NCBI GenBank assembly: GCA_905233295.1
Contig: CAJODX010000008.1
Coordinates: forward strand, 1 to 28,451
Direction of reading: 5' to 3'
From: an uncultured Synergistales bacterium
GTDB taxonomy: Bacteria > Synergistota > Synergistia > Synergistales > Aminobacteriaceae
Length of the DNA: 28,451 nt
The notes below the pieces were generated by a model that was not told the DNA's origin, did not search any database, and saw only the letters and a program-made list of their open reading frames with translations. The position numbers were made by a program, and so were the translations under genes. Positions 1 to 7,995 of this stretch are shown piece by piece. Each line of letters begins with the position of its first letter. Position 1 is the first letter of the stretch.

Positions 1-1463
1 AATGAAATTTCAGGAACGCCCTTAAAATTTTTGAGTTTTATGTCGGAATAATTTTTCATATTCGGGAACAGTGAAAGCACAATATTTTTTAAATTTTCTG
101 GTTCGGGATTCGCATCTTTCATCATAAAATCGTTCCATGAACCTCTCAGAAGGATTCTGACATTTCCGTTTAATAATCCGTTTTCGGAAAGCTGAAGATC
201 CATTATCGCCGACATTCTGTTGTCTGTGGATTTTAACGCAGGAATCCGGCGCGGCGTGAGTTTCCCTGTGCTTGTATTAAATCCGAAAATTTTCGCGCCC
301 GCAAGCAGAGCCGGAGAGTTCATGTCGTGAAAATTTGAATCTTTGCCTCTCATGTATTCAAGCACTGGACTGAAAAACATTTCGGAACATAAAGGCGTTT
401 CGTCATCAATTTCAAACGGGAGCTGCCAGTCAAGATAAGATTCGATTTTATTTGCCGACAGCCATGAACGTGCAAGCAGAATTTTTTCACGTTTTGTCAG
501 CGGCATTGAAAGGTTGGGGATTTTCCGCGCCTTACCTTCAGCGAGTTCTGTTTCAGGATGTTTCATAAGCCACGAAATTATTTTCTGCGGATTATTGCCA
601 GCCTCTGATGGTGCGGATATTCCTGTGTTTTCGTTTTCTTTTAAAAGACCTGTGAGTGTCGTGCCGCCGGTGCGTGTTCCGAAAATAACTCCCTGTCTTT
701 GAAGCCGCGCGAGTTCGCCTGACGTATAAGGTTCAATGTTGATTCTCCGCCATGTGTATGAATATTCGCCGTTTAAAAATTCACGTTCTGAAGGATATAT
801 AGCCGGAAATGTTTTATATTTAAGTTCCTGAGGCGATGCAATATCGACAACGGACTCCCAGACCCTTAAATCTTCCTGAAACCAGCAAAGTCCTTCGATT
901 GAAAGCTGTTTCGGCAAAATTTCACGCCACGCGACAACCAAAATAAAATTTTCGGGCAGCCCCAGAAAATCTATTTTTTTGATTCCGGCTTCGTTATTTT
1001 CCTCAATGTTTGCGCTTGAAATTTTATTCAGCGTTGTAACGTCGTGAACATCTGCAAGCAAAATTTCCGTTTCGCCGTCTGCAGGTGTCTGGATATTCCA
1101 TTCGAGCCATTTTTTATCAAGACCGCGCCTGCCGAGAATGACATAAAGCCGCGTAATTTCAAGTCCGCTGCCGGAGTTTGCGACGTCAGAATATTTAAGC
1201 CAGATTATTCCGTTATCATTCGGATAAGTCGTAAAATCTGGATTCATACTCTTCATTCTGGATAAATTAAAATCCGGAGTGTCTGACTGTGTGAAATTTC
1301 CAGTGCCTTTGTAATTCGGCATCAGTCCTGACATGTTCATATCTTCAAGATTTCGGACGTTCACCGAAAAATTTTCCATTAAATCTCCGCCGTATGAGAT
1401 TCCGGCGAAAGTAAAAATAAAAACAAAAATTAAATAATTCCTGAGTTTTTTCATTATTTTCAT
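1..1463 (-). CDS. DUF3857/transglutaminase-like secreted protein, partial (3' end off window)
   Basis: One open frame of 487 codons runs from an ATG at 1463 to the window edge, so the C-terminus is missing. The ATG at 1463 has AGGA seven bases upstream (1471-1474); a second in-frame ATG lies at 1454. The N-terminus is a signal peptide (basic start, then a run rich in F, I and V to about residue 22). Residues about 100-210 read like a DUF3857 domain (a beta-rich domain of secreted or periplasmic proteins). A transglutaminase-like section follows around residues 300-370, and a beta-rich tail begins near 400. At residues 322-335 the segment LTKREKILLARSWL lies where active relatives carry a GDCKDKA-type motif, so the catalytic Cys seems absent. 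It is transcribed divergently from cobJ across a 66-bp gap. Family assignment is by pattern recognition and moderately sure; the role is unknown. Confidence 0.6.
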   Translation of the reverse strand, partial: MKIMKKLRNYLIFVFIFTFAGISYGGDLMENFSVNVRNLEDMNMSGLMPNYKGTGNFTQSDTPDFNLSRMKSMNPDFTTYPNDNGIIWLKYSDVANSGSGLEITRLYVILGRRGLDKKWLEWNIQTPADGETEILLADVHDVTTLNKISSANIEENNEAGIKKIDFLGLPENFILVVAWREILPKQLSIEGLCWFQEDLRVWESVVDIASPQELKYKTFPAIYPSEREFLNGEYSYTWRRINIEPYTSGELARLQRQGVIFGTRTGGTTLTGLLKENENTGISAPSEAGNNPQKIISWLMKHPETELAEGKARKIPNLSMPLTKREKILLARSWLSANKIESYLDWQLPFEIDDETPLCSEMFFSPVLEYMRGKDSNFHDMNSPALLAGAKIFGFNTSTGKLTPRRIPALKSTDNRMSAIMDLQLSENGLLNGNVRILLRGSWNDFMMKDANPEPENLKNIVLSLFPNMKNYSDIKLKNFKGVPEIS

Positions 1464-1529
1464 TCCCGTTTCCTGAGATTTTGCTATCTTAACATGAAAA
1501 AAAATTTTTTGTGATAAGATATTTTCACT

Positions 1530-2252
1530 ATGATTTACATTACAGGAATCGGACCGGGCAATATGGAAGGTCTTACTGCGGAGGCACTGTCAGCGTTAAG
1601 AAAATGCGACATAATTTCGGGGTATAAAGTTTATGCTGACCTTGTAAAAAAATTTCTGCCGGAAAAAAATTTTTCAGTTTATCCAATGCGGAGTGAAATT
1701 GAACGTTGCGAAGATGCCCTTGAACTTTCAAAAAACGGCAAATGCGCGGCTTTAATTTCGAGCGGCGATCCGGGCGTTTACGGAATGGCGGGTTTAATGC
1801 TTGAAATCGCAAAAGACTCGAACGAAGAAATAAAAATTATTCCCGGTGTAACGGCTGCAAATTCTGCGGCGGCAATTTTAGGCGCACCATTGATGAATGA
1901 TTACGCTGTCATAAGCCTGAGCGATTTAATGACAAGCTGGGAAATAATTTTAAAACGTCTCAAGGCTGCGTGTGATGGAGATTTTGTAATTTGCATTTAT
2001 AATCCTGCGAGCCGCGGCAGACCGAAAAATTTCAAGAAAGCCTGTGAGTTTTTGCTGAAATATAAATCCCCTGAAACTCCTTGTGGCTATGTACGCAACA
2101 TAAAACGCGAAAATCCCGAAGCTGAAATTATGACGCTTGAAAAAATTCGGGACTGCGAAAAAATTGACATGCTCACGACTGTAATAATCGGAAATTCAAA
2201 AACTTATGTTCTGAACGGAAAATTAATCACACCTAGGGGATATGAAATTTAA
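1530..2252 (+). CDS. cobJ: Precorrin-3B / cobalt-precorrin-3 C17-methyltransferase (CobJ/CbiH)
   Basis: This enzyme uses SAM to methylate C17 of the corrin precursor and contract the ring in cobalamin synthesis; it is cytosolic. The 240-residue length is normal for a single-domain CobJ/CbiH. Visible tetrapyrrole-methylase motifs are GIGPG (6-10), GYKVY (31-35), SSGDPGVYGM (77-86), PGVTAANSAAA (105-115) and the family-specific DYAVISLSDLMTSWE (124-138). The ATG at 1530 has no clear Shine-Dalgarno sequence, which leaves the start slightly open, but the GIGPG motif needs this N-terminus. No other cobalamin gene is in the window, so it stands alone, divergent from the DUF3857 gene and convergent with the MCP gene. 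Whether the organism makes B12 by the anaerobic or aerobic route cannot be told from this gene alone; the anaerobic route is more likely given hydE. Confidence 0.93.
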   Translation: MIYITGIGPGNMEGLTAEALSALRKCDIISGYKVYADLVKKFLPEKNFSVYPMRSEIERCEDALELSKNGKCAALISSGDPGVYGMAGLMLEIAKDSNEEIKIIPGVTAANSAAAILGAPLMNDYAVISLSDLMTSWEIILKRLKAACDGDFVICIYNPASRGRPKNFKKACEFLLKYKSPETPCGYVRNIKRENPEAEIMTLEKIRDCEKIDMLTTVIIGNSKTYVLNGKLITPRGYEI

Positions 2253-2265
2253 TTAAAAAAATAAA

Positions 2266-2302
2266 AGAGGCGGAAAGTTTCTGTTCATGCTTCCCAGCCT
2301 CT
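2266..2302. terminator. Bidirectional terminator between cobJ and the MCP gene
   Basis: Stem arms AGAGGC (2266-2271) and GCCTCT (2297-2302) pair perfectly, and GGAAAG/CTTCCC inside can extend the stem imperfectly. An A-rich run precedes it and a T-rich run follows it, so it can stop transcription from both the cobJ side and the MCP side. Confidence 0.7.
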
Positions 2303-2314
2303 GAATATTTTATT

Positions 2315-4009
2315 TTATTCTATTTCACTGTCAAAATGCGCGACTGCTTTTCTCAAATCTTCAGCAAGAGAATTAATCGTGTCTGTGTCTTGTGCAACGC
2401 TTTCAACGTTCTCTGCAATGACTTCGACGGACGCAGCGACTTCTTCATTTGTTGCCGATGTGTGTTCTGCGATTTCAACAAGGCTGGCAACGGAGTTTAA
2501 TATCAGATTTTTAATTTCTTCAAGTTTTGCCGTAACTTCAGAAACTGAATTTATTTCTTTGATGGACGTTCCGATCCCATCATTAAGCATTTTGAATTTG
2601 TCCCGCGTTTCCTTGAGCAGCTCATCTTCACCGCTCATAATGTTATGAACATTCGTTGTTTCGGCAACACATTCATCTGAAAGAGATCTGATCTCAGTTA
2701 CAACATCCTGAATCTGTTCTGCCGACTCTTCGGACTGTTCAGCGAGTTTTTTGATTTCGGCGGCAACAACTCCGAAACCGCGTCCGGCTTCACCTGCTCT
2801 TGCGGCTTCGATGCTGGCGTTGAGCGATAATAAATTTGTCTGTGATGCTATGCCGCTGATTATCGTTACCATGTCATTGATTTTTGAAATTGAGCTGTTT
2901 GTCGTGTTGACTTTTTCGGTGATAATGTCAACCGCCTTAGCCGTTTTCAATGAAGATTCAGCAACGCTTTCAAAACATTCAGCCGCCTGACCGTTTGCCT
3001 CATTCATTATTCCGGAATGTTTCGTCAGAGTTTCGACATTCGCAGCTGCCTTGTCAATGATTTCGCCCAAGTCAATAACGTTTTTGTTTATGTCTCTGAC
3101 GTTTTCGCTCATTGTAACGGTTTTCTTTGCGAGGTCTTCTATTGAGTTCGCAATCTGAGATGCCGAGTGTGATGACTCGTGAGCCATATTTTCTGTTGAA
3201 CCTATCGTTTCGATTAATGATGCCACGGATTCGTGAATCACTCCGATTGAATCGCGCAGGACTTCGCCGAGTTTGTCAGTCGCGTCCAAAAGCTGAGAGG
3301 TTTCTTTTATTGCCGTTTTGGAATTTGTGTAAATGTCAAGGTTTCCGTGAGAAAGTTTTTCCATGTTAAGAGCAACATCTTGGAGCGGAGATGAAATTCT
3401 GCTGGCAACAATAAATGATATAACAGTCAAGACACATATCAGCGTTGCGCTGATCCAGATTATGTGTTTGTAGATGCTGGCTTCGGCTGCTTTGATATGC
3501 GTCGCGGGTTTGCCTGCGAAAGCCATTCCGATAATTTTATTATTGTGTTTCAGGGGCATGTAATAAACATAATAATCAGTATCGTTTATCACTACATCAT
3601 CGTCATAGAAATCTTTGCCTTCTTTTACGATGTTCCAGACGGAATCAGAGGCTTTTGTGCCTTCAATCCTGTTGCCGTTCCCGTCTTTGATGCTCGTAAC
3701 GTGCCTTACATTGTCTTTGAACAGAGTTAAATCCACGCCAAGGGTTTTCATCGAGTCAACATAAGACGGATCGTAAGGCGGAAATCTGCCGTAGGTCATA
3801 TTAATTCTATTTTCATAAAATTCCTTCATTGAGCGCGATGCAACCATTAATTCTTCTTTTGTGCCGGCTTCAAGATTTTCGACCACGATGTCTGAAGTAA
3901 TATAAGCGATAGTTGACACAGCCAAAATCATAGGCAGCAAACCAATCATAACCAGAACTATTCTGATGTTGATGTTACCTTTTAATTTTCGATTGAAAGT
4001 GAGAGCCAT
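2315..4009 (-). CDS. Methyl-accepting chemotaxis protein with single-Cache-type sensor
   Basis: A membrane chemoreceptor of 564 residues that would signal to CheA/CheW and so control the flagellar motor. Order: TM1 about 14-37; extracytoplasmic sensor 38-180 with a single-Cache-like core (LTLFKDNVRHVTSI, GTKASDSVW, YYVYYMPL, IGMAFAGKP); TM2 about 183-203; HAMP about 204-257; long coiled-coil signalling domain to the end. The conserved hairpin tip is at about 401-428 (EAARAGEAGRGFGVVAAEIKKL). There is no C-terminal NWETF-type CheR tether. The ATG at 4009 has GAGGTG upstream (spacer about 8). It lies downstream of the fliS/FlgN/M48 operon on the same strand after a 94-bp gap of very AT-rich sequence. 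I see no sigma-28 consensus there. The ligand is unknown; this Cache type often senses small organic acids. Confidence 0.92.
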   Translation of the reverse strand: MALTFNRKLKGNINIRIVLVMIGLLPMILAVSTIAYITSDIVVENLEAGTKEELMVASRSMKEFYENRINMTYGRFPPYDPSYVDSMKTLGVDLTLFKDNVRHVTSIKDGNGNRIEGTKASDSVWNIVKEGKDFYDDDVVINDTDYYVYYMPLKHNNKIIGMAFAGKPATHIKAAEASIYKHIIWISATLICVLTVISFIVASRISSPLQDVALNMEKLSHGNLDIYTNSKTAIKETSQLLDATDKLGEVLRDSIGVIHESVASLIETIGSTENMAHESSHSASQIANSIEDLAKKTVTMSENVRDINKNVIDLGEIIDKAAANVETLTKHSGIMNEANGQAAECFESVAESSLKTAKAVDIITEKVNTTNSSISKINDMVTIISGIASQTNLLSLNASIEAARAGEAGRGFGVVAAEIKKLAEQSEESAEQIQDVVTEIRSLSDECVAETTNVHNIMSGEDELLKETRDKFKMLNDGIGTSIKEINSVSEVTAKLEEIKNLILNSVASLVEIAEHTSATNEEVAASVEVIAENVESVAQDTDTINSLAEDLRKAVAHFDSEIE

Positions 4010-4103
4010 GACAAAAACACCTCAAATAAAAAATAATCAGAATTTTATAATAAAAAAAATTTTTTTGCTATATCTGAAAAAATTTAAAAAATTTTTGTTA
4101 ATA

Positions 4104-5168
4104 TTATTTGAAAAATTTTGATGTGGGATATTTTGCTCTTGCTGAGTTAATCGCTTTCAAAAGATTTTTCCGTAAATCTTCAGCTGAGGTCATTCCTTTT
4201 ACATTCTTCGCGGCAAGTCTGTTCCCGATGTATAAATTTCCGTTCCGCGTTTGAATTTCATAAGGCGCGAGTTCAACCTGCAAAAATTTGTCGATATTGT
4301 CTTTAATCTCGCTGACGATTTTTGAATTTTCCTGATTTTTTTCAGCTGTCAGTACCGTTGCACCGTCAATCTCAAGATTAATTTTATTTTTGTCTTCTTT
4401 TATCGAAGTCCGCAGTATTCCCAGCGAATATTTTCTTTCAATCGGAATGTTTCGTGCGTGAAGAATTTTCACCGCCGCGTCAAGTCTTTTCGGTGTGTCA
4501 GGGTGATTCATATAAATTCCGTAATCGTGAATCGGCTGCTTGTATTCCTCCGCCATGAAGCCTTCAAACAGCGTTATCATTCCAGTCGGTGAATATCCGG
4601 ACTGAATAAGAGCCTCAAGCCCGAGCCTGTCAGCTTCAGTTTCAAGTTCAAGAGTGTATGAACTCGTCATGGCAATCTGTGCAACCTGTGCCAAAATTAT
4701 CGGAGCTGCCGCACCGCCGCTCAAAATCATCACAGCCAGTGCGCCTAATGTAACCTTTTGACTTTCAGCGGCGATTTTCAAGCCGTGTTTTCTGTCCGCG
4801 TGAATCATTTCGTGAGCCATGACAGCGGCAATTTCCGAATCCGTTTCGAGCGCTCTCATAATTCCCGTTGTAAAAAAAATAAATCCTCCCGGCAAACAGA
4901 AAGCGTTTAACTCTTCACTGTTTACAAGGCGGACTTCCCAGTCGATACGGCGTTGCATGTAAGGCTCAAGACGGTTGACAATCATCTCCAGCTTTGAAAG
5001 AACCGCAGGATCTGAAGCTAACGGCCATTCTTTTTCGATTTGCTCGATTGCCTTGCGCCCGATCTCGCGCTCTTTTACCAGATCAGGATCAGGCTCTGCT
5101 GCATCTGCGTAATTAAAGGAAAATAAAAAAATTAAAACAAAAAAAATAAAAGCAAAATTTTTTTTCAT
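4104..5168 (-). CDS. Secreted M48-family zinc metallopeptidase
   Basis: 354 residues with a signal peptide (MKKN, hydrophobic core, AxA-type end near residue 24), so it acts outside the cytoplasm. The zinc site is intact: HEMIH at 119-123 and a downstream ETEADRLG segment with E178 as the likely third ligand. The layout (about 90-residue lead, HExxH, hydrophobic stretch 140-170, EADxxG) matches periplasmic M48 proteases of the BepA/LoiP type. There is no TPR tail; the C-terminus (about 250-354) is a small mixed domain of unknown role. The start ATG overlaps the stop of the FlgN-like gene by 4 bp (ATGA), so translation is probably coupled, and the gene shares the sigma-28 promoter ahead of fliS. 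That linkage suggests a job in envelope quality control or processing during flagellum assembly, which is inference. Confidence 0.88.
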   Translation of the reverse strand: MKKNFAFIFFVLIFLFSFNYADAAEPDPDLVKEREIGRKAIEQIEKEWPLASDPAVLSKLEMIVNRLEPYMQRRIDWEVRLVNSEELNAFCLPGGFIFFTTGIMRALETDSEIAAVMAHEMIHADRKHGLKIAAESQKVTLGALAVMILSGGAAAPIILAQVAQIAMTSSYTLELETEADRLGLEALIQSGYSPTGMITLFEGFMAEEYKQPIHDYGIYMNHPDTPKRLDAAVKILHARNIPIERKYSLGILRTSIKEDKNKINLEIDGATVLTAEKNQENSKIVSEIKDNIDKFLQVELAPYEIQTRNGNLYIGNRLAAKNVKGMTSAEDLRKNLLKAINSARAKYPTSKFFK

Positions 5169-5620
5169 ATCATCGAACCTCCCATGCGTGCATAACTTGC
5201 GGCGGCGTTGCGTCCCAGAACACGCGAGGAGATTTGAGAACGCAGAGAATCTTTGTATCTTTCAAGTTCAGCGATTGCGTTGTCCTCTGCCTGCATAATG
5301 CTGTCAGCGATGTTCCGACTCTCCTGAATGAGTTCGGGAAGCTCCGTATCGTCCGGATATAATTCTAACAGACGGTTTCTCAGACCGTTCGGTGAATTGC
5401 TCATGACGGGATTGCTCAAAACATCGCGCCAGCCGTCAGCAAGAAGCTGAAGCTCGGATAAAACGCTGTCTTTCTGTTCAAGCACTCTGAAAAGTTCGTC
5501 CATGTCGCTGTCAAGGACAATGACCTCAAGCTCGCGTGAGATCATTGCCCTCAACTTTTTGCAGAGTTTAATTTCGCGTGAAATCAACTCTTTGGACTGT
5601 TCGAGAACATTAGACTGCAA
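5165..5620 (-). CDS. FlgN-like flagellar export chaperone (TTG start)
   Basis: The protein is about 151 residues, almost entirely alpha-helical, with heptad-like helices at about 1-60 and 95-135, and acidic overall. That is what FlgN chaperones (holding FlgK/FlgL for export) look like, and the position directly after fliS is typical. I set the start at the TTG at 5620 because AAGGAG (5629-5634) sits 8 nt upstream. The longer in-frame ATG at 5644 lies ahead of that site and has no obvious ribosome-binding site. With the TTG start it overlaps the end of fliS by 11 bp. Its own stop overlaps the M48 start. Sequence identity to well-known FlgN is too low to see by eye, so FliT-like is an alternative; a type III chaperone role is likely either way. 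Confidence 0.65.
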   Translation of the reverse strand: MQSNVLEQSKELISREIKLCKKLRAMISRELEVIVLDSDMDELFRVLEQKDSVLSELQLLADGWRDVLSNPVMSNSPNGLRNRLLELYPDDTELPELIQESRNIADSIMQAEDNAIAELERYKDSLRSQISSRVLGRNAAASYARMGGSMI

Positions 5621-6170
5621 GAGAAAAACTCCTTGGTGCTGCATTTGCTGTTGTTTTCGGCGGTGTTACCGTTTTCAGAGGTGTTGACGCAGGAGACTGT
5701 GCTGCGGGTTTTTTGCCTTCGATTTCAGCCATTGCATTCTGAAGATCTTTGTCATCAGGGTGTTCGGTCTGATACTCTTTCAACAGTTTCATCAACGCGT
5801 TTTCCCATGTCTGTTTCAGTTCTTCGAGCATTCCGCGTACTGTTCTGAGGTTTTCGGGTTCTTTTTTCATATTTGCATCGACAAGAAGCTGATACATATA
5901 TTCATAAAGCTGAATGAGTTTGTCGCCCATTTCGCCGCCTTTTTCACGGTTGAGCGTTACCATCAGTTCGCGTACAACTTCCTGAGCGCGTATAATCTCA
6001 CGGTTTGCGAGATCATAATCCGGTGTTGCGCCGTTTTTTGCGAGCATAGCATTTTCTGCTGTGTGGCATGCCTTGATGCCAATATCGTAAGTGATGAGAA
6101 GGAGCTGTTCTTTTGTTGCCGTTGAAATTCTGGTTGCCTGATATTTAAACTGTGCGCTGTTGTTAATCAT
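5610..6170 (-). CDS. fliS: Flagellin export chaperone FliS with C-terminal extension
   Basis: FliS binds the disordered C-terminus of flagellin in the cytoplasm and keeps it unpolymerised until export. The N-terminus has the family pattern (YQATRISTATKEQLLLITYD, residues about 10-29), and the helical bundle continues to about residue 135, including an NLRTVRGMLEELKQTWENAL stretch. At 186 residues it is about 50 longer than usual; the extra tail is rich in P, T and A and looks disordered. It is the first gene of a three-gene operon (FlgN-like, M48 peptidase) and has a consensus sigma-28 promoter about 40 bp upstream of its start, so it is expected to be a late flagellar gene. GGGGG lies about 10 nt before the ATG. 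No flagellin gene is in the window. Confidence 0.9.
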   Translation of the reverse strand: MINNSAQFKYQATRISTATKEQLLLITYDIGIKACHTAENAMLAKNGATPDYDLANREIIRAQEVVRELMVTLNREKGGEMGDKLIQLYEYMYQLLVDANMKKEPENLRTVRGMLEELKQTWENALMKLLKEYQTEHPDDKDLQNAMAEIEGKKPAAQSPASTPLKTVTPPKTTANAAPRSFSLAV

Positions 6171-6210
6171 TTTACTGACCCCCGTTAGTTTTTATTAGCT
6201 GCTGTGTAAT

Positions 6211-6237
6211 ATATCGGCATGAAAAAGAAACTTTTTA
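6211..6237 (-). promoter_or_regulatory. Sigma-28 (FliA/SigD) promoter for fliS
   Basis: On the minus strand the sequence reads TAAA (6237-6234), exactly 15 nt, then GCCGATAT (6218-6211). This matches the SigD-type consensus TAAA-N15-GCCGATAT at every conserved position. Transcription would start near 6204, giving a leader of about 34 nt before the fliS ATG. It places fliS, the FlgN-like gene and the M48 peptidase under late flagellar control. Confidence 0.85.
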
Positions 6238-6330
6238 ACTTTTTGTTTTCAGGGTTCATTAAAATTAATTGTAAACTTAGTCAGGTTTACATTTCAAAAA
6301 TTTCATTGTTTTTTTAAGGTAGAATATAAT

Positions 6331-6423
6331 TTTAACGTATTAAAAAATTTTTTTGCAGGAGGTTTGAAATAACATTTTGAAAATTTTTATGTCTCCCTTC
6401 AAAGGGAGTTTTTTTGTTTTTTT
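6331..6423 (+). ncRNA. Candidate small transcript (promoter plus intrinsic terminator, no gene between)
   Basis: On the plus strand TATAAT (6325-6330) forms a good -10 with a weak TTTCAT-like -35 about 18 nt upstream. About 60 bp later there is an intrinsic terminator: CTCCCT (6393-6398), loop TCAA, AGGGAG (6403-6408), then a long T run to about 6423. Between them is AGGAGG (6357-6362) with no ATG at workable spacing. GGAG of that motif can pair with CTCC of the terminator stem, which would compete with terminator folding. No plus-strand gene lies downstream for kilobases. The result would be an RNA of about 85 nt. This is a prediction only. Confidence 0.35.
6393..6423 (+). terminator. Intrinsic terminator facing plus strand
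   Basis: A perfect 6-bp stem CTCCCT/AGGGAG with loop TCAA is followed by a T-rich tract (6409-6423). It has no plus-strand protein gene upstream, so it appears to end the short transcript proposed at 6331-6423. Confidence 0.65.
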
Positions 6424-6454
6424 GCAAATGAAACGGCGGCGAAAAAAAATTAAA

Positions 6455-6478
6455 GCAGACCCATGATTACAGGTCTGC
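6455..6478 (-). terminator. Terminator of the lipoprotein/beta-helix operon
   Basis: A perfect 7-bp stem GCAGACC/GGTCTGC with a 10-nt loop is followed on the minus strand by TTTAATTTTTTTT. It lies 29 bp past the stop of the lipoprotein gene and separates that operon from the fliS promoter. Confidence 0.85.
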
Positions 6479-6506
6479 CCCAAAATTCACATAAAATCTG
6501 CGGTGT

Positions 6507-7970
6507 TTAATTTGCCTTAAATCGCAGAACAAATTCGCCCTCTACTGGTGCTTGCTCATTTGAAATAATTGAGAGAAACGCTTCTGTGTCTGAAATGAAT
6601 GAAAGGTTATACGTTGTGTCGTCATCATGGAACTGCAGGAAATTTCCAGAACGGGTCATCTCAAACTGCGCAGTCTCTGATATATTTACAGTTTCTTGCG
6701 ACAGTCCTAAAGAAGCGAGAAAACTGTTTGTGAGCGAGAATGATGTATTAAGATTCATTGAAGCAGTTACAGTATCATCATCATTCATGTTTATATCGGA
6801 AAAACTGAGAGTAGCATTTTGCAGAGTAAATGAAAACGTGTCAAGCAATTTGATAAACTCAATTTCCGGATCATTATCCGGATTAGAAATGTCGCCGACT
6901 TTTACATAACCGCCGCCGTCAAAAGCAGTCCATGTTTTATTCATAGCCGCTTCAAGATCAACGCCGGCTTTTTTCAACGGTAAAAACATGCAGGTCTGTC
7001 CGGCATTGTCCTCAGTTTCAGCCATGAATACAAAAATTTCATCGGTATTCTCAACAAATACAATACCTTCGCCGTTTGTTCCCGTGAATCTGTAAACGTT
7101 GTCATATACTTTCGTCAATGTTTCGCCGGATGCCGGATTAACGATTTGCAAAACAGACGCTTCATCGTTGCCTTCGGTGTTTGAAGTCTTCATGTATAAA
7201 GAATAGAAAGATGACACGTTGCTTGTGAGAGCTGAAGCTTCTTCTTTAGTATTCTTGAAGTGCATTGAAACTGCTTCCGGAACAATAGTTGCGGCAACCT
7301 TGGAGTCAACAGCTAAATAGCCGCCGCCCTGATCTCCGTCTAAATTCCATGTGCCGTCCAAAATCGTTTGCGGACTTATTGAGTTATGCGTTTTATTTAT
7401 AACCGTGCTGAACTCGCAGACATAGTCAAGATAATTAATTTCTCCCGAAAGATTAATTTTTTCTTCTGAAACCATCGTTATTGATAACGTGTCTCCATCG
7501 GGAGTTGTCGCTGTCCATTCATTTGTGCCGTTACGCTGAGTGGATATTGCAACGCCGTTATAGAACACCGGCAAAGAGAAGGAATCGTTGCTGAGAATCA
7601 CGATTGCGGTAAATTTTGCTGTACCGTTTTCCTCTTTGACGTTGCAGTCCTCAAAGAGAGCCATCGCACTCGTTACAGGAACATCAATTTTATTTTCCTG
7701 AAGTTTTGCCTTTTCTTCTTCATATTGTGCCTGTACGTCGTCCGGGAGTTCTTCTTCAAATGCACCAATCCAAGCTTCAACGTCAGCAAGCTCATCACTA
7801 TTATCAGCATTTGTTAGTGAAGCTGTGCCGTCAGATGATGATGTCCATGCGCCGTTCAAAGCCGTGTTCACATCTGTTGAGCCGGTTACGGAATGGCTAC
7901 TGCCTCCGCAGCCCCCTGCAAAAACTATCAGAGAAATTACAAAAAGACCGATAAAAATTTTTCTGTTCAT
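6507..7970 (-). CDS. Putative lipoprotein with three related repeats
   Basis: 487 residues, not recognised as a named family. The N-terminus is basic then hydrophobic and ends at Cys21 in AGGC, which is lipobox-like but lacks the usual Leu at -3; serines and glycines follow. The mature part seems to hold three related units, each starting with a Trp and glycines: NGAWTSSSDG (about 39-48), DGTWNLDGDQGGGY (about 205-218) and NKTWTAFDGGGYVKV (about 344-358), each followed by beta-rich sequence. The protein is acidic and Asn/Asp/Thr-rich, as expected for a surface or outer-membrane-attached protein. AAGGAG stands 8 nt before the ATG. It follows the beta-helix gene by 25 bp and is probably co-transcribed with it. 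A terminator lies just downstream. Role unknown. Confidence 0.7.
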   Translation of the reverse strand: MNRKIFIGLFVISLIVFAGGCGGSSHSVTGSTDVNTALNGAWTSSSDGTASLTNADNSDELADVEAWIGAFEEELPDDVQAQYEEEKAKLQENKIDVPVTSAMALFEDCNVKEENGTAKFTAIVILSNDSFSLPVFYNGVAISTQRNGTNEWTATTPDGDTLSITMVSEEKINLSGEINYLDYVCEFSTVINKTHNSISPQTILDGTWNLDGDQGGGYLAVDSKVAATIVPEAVSMHFKNTKEEASALTSNVSSFYSLYMKTSNTEGNDEASVLQIVNPASGETLTKVYDNVYRFTGTNGEGIVFVENTDEIFVFMAETEDNAGQTCMFLPLKKAGVDLEAAMNKTWTAFDGGGYVKVGDISNPDNDPEIEFIKLLDTFSFTLQNATLSFSDINMNDDDTVTASMNLNTSFSLTNSFLASLGLSQETVNISETAQFEMTRSGNFLQFHDDDTTYNLSFISDTEAFLSIISNEQAPVEGEFVLRFKAN

Positions 7971-7995
7971 TTATTTTTCTCCTTGCTGACTTTGT

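Noticed and set aside
4061..4100. TCAGATAT upstream of the MCP gene as a sigma-28 -10
   Set aside because: Only a partial match to GCCGATAT, with no correctly spaced TAAA; the region is AT-rich enough to give such matches by chance.
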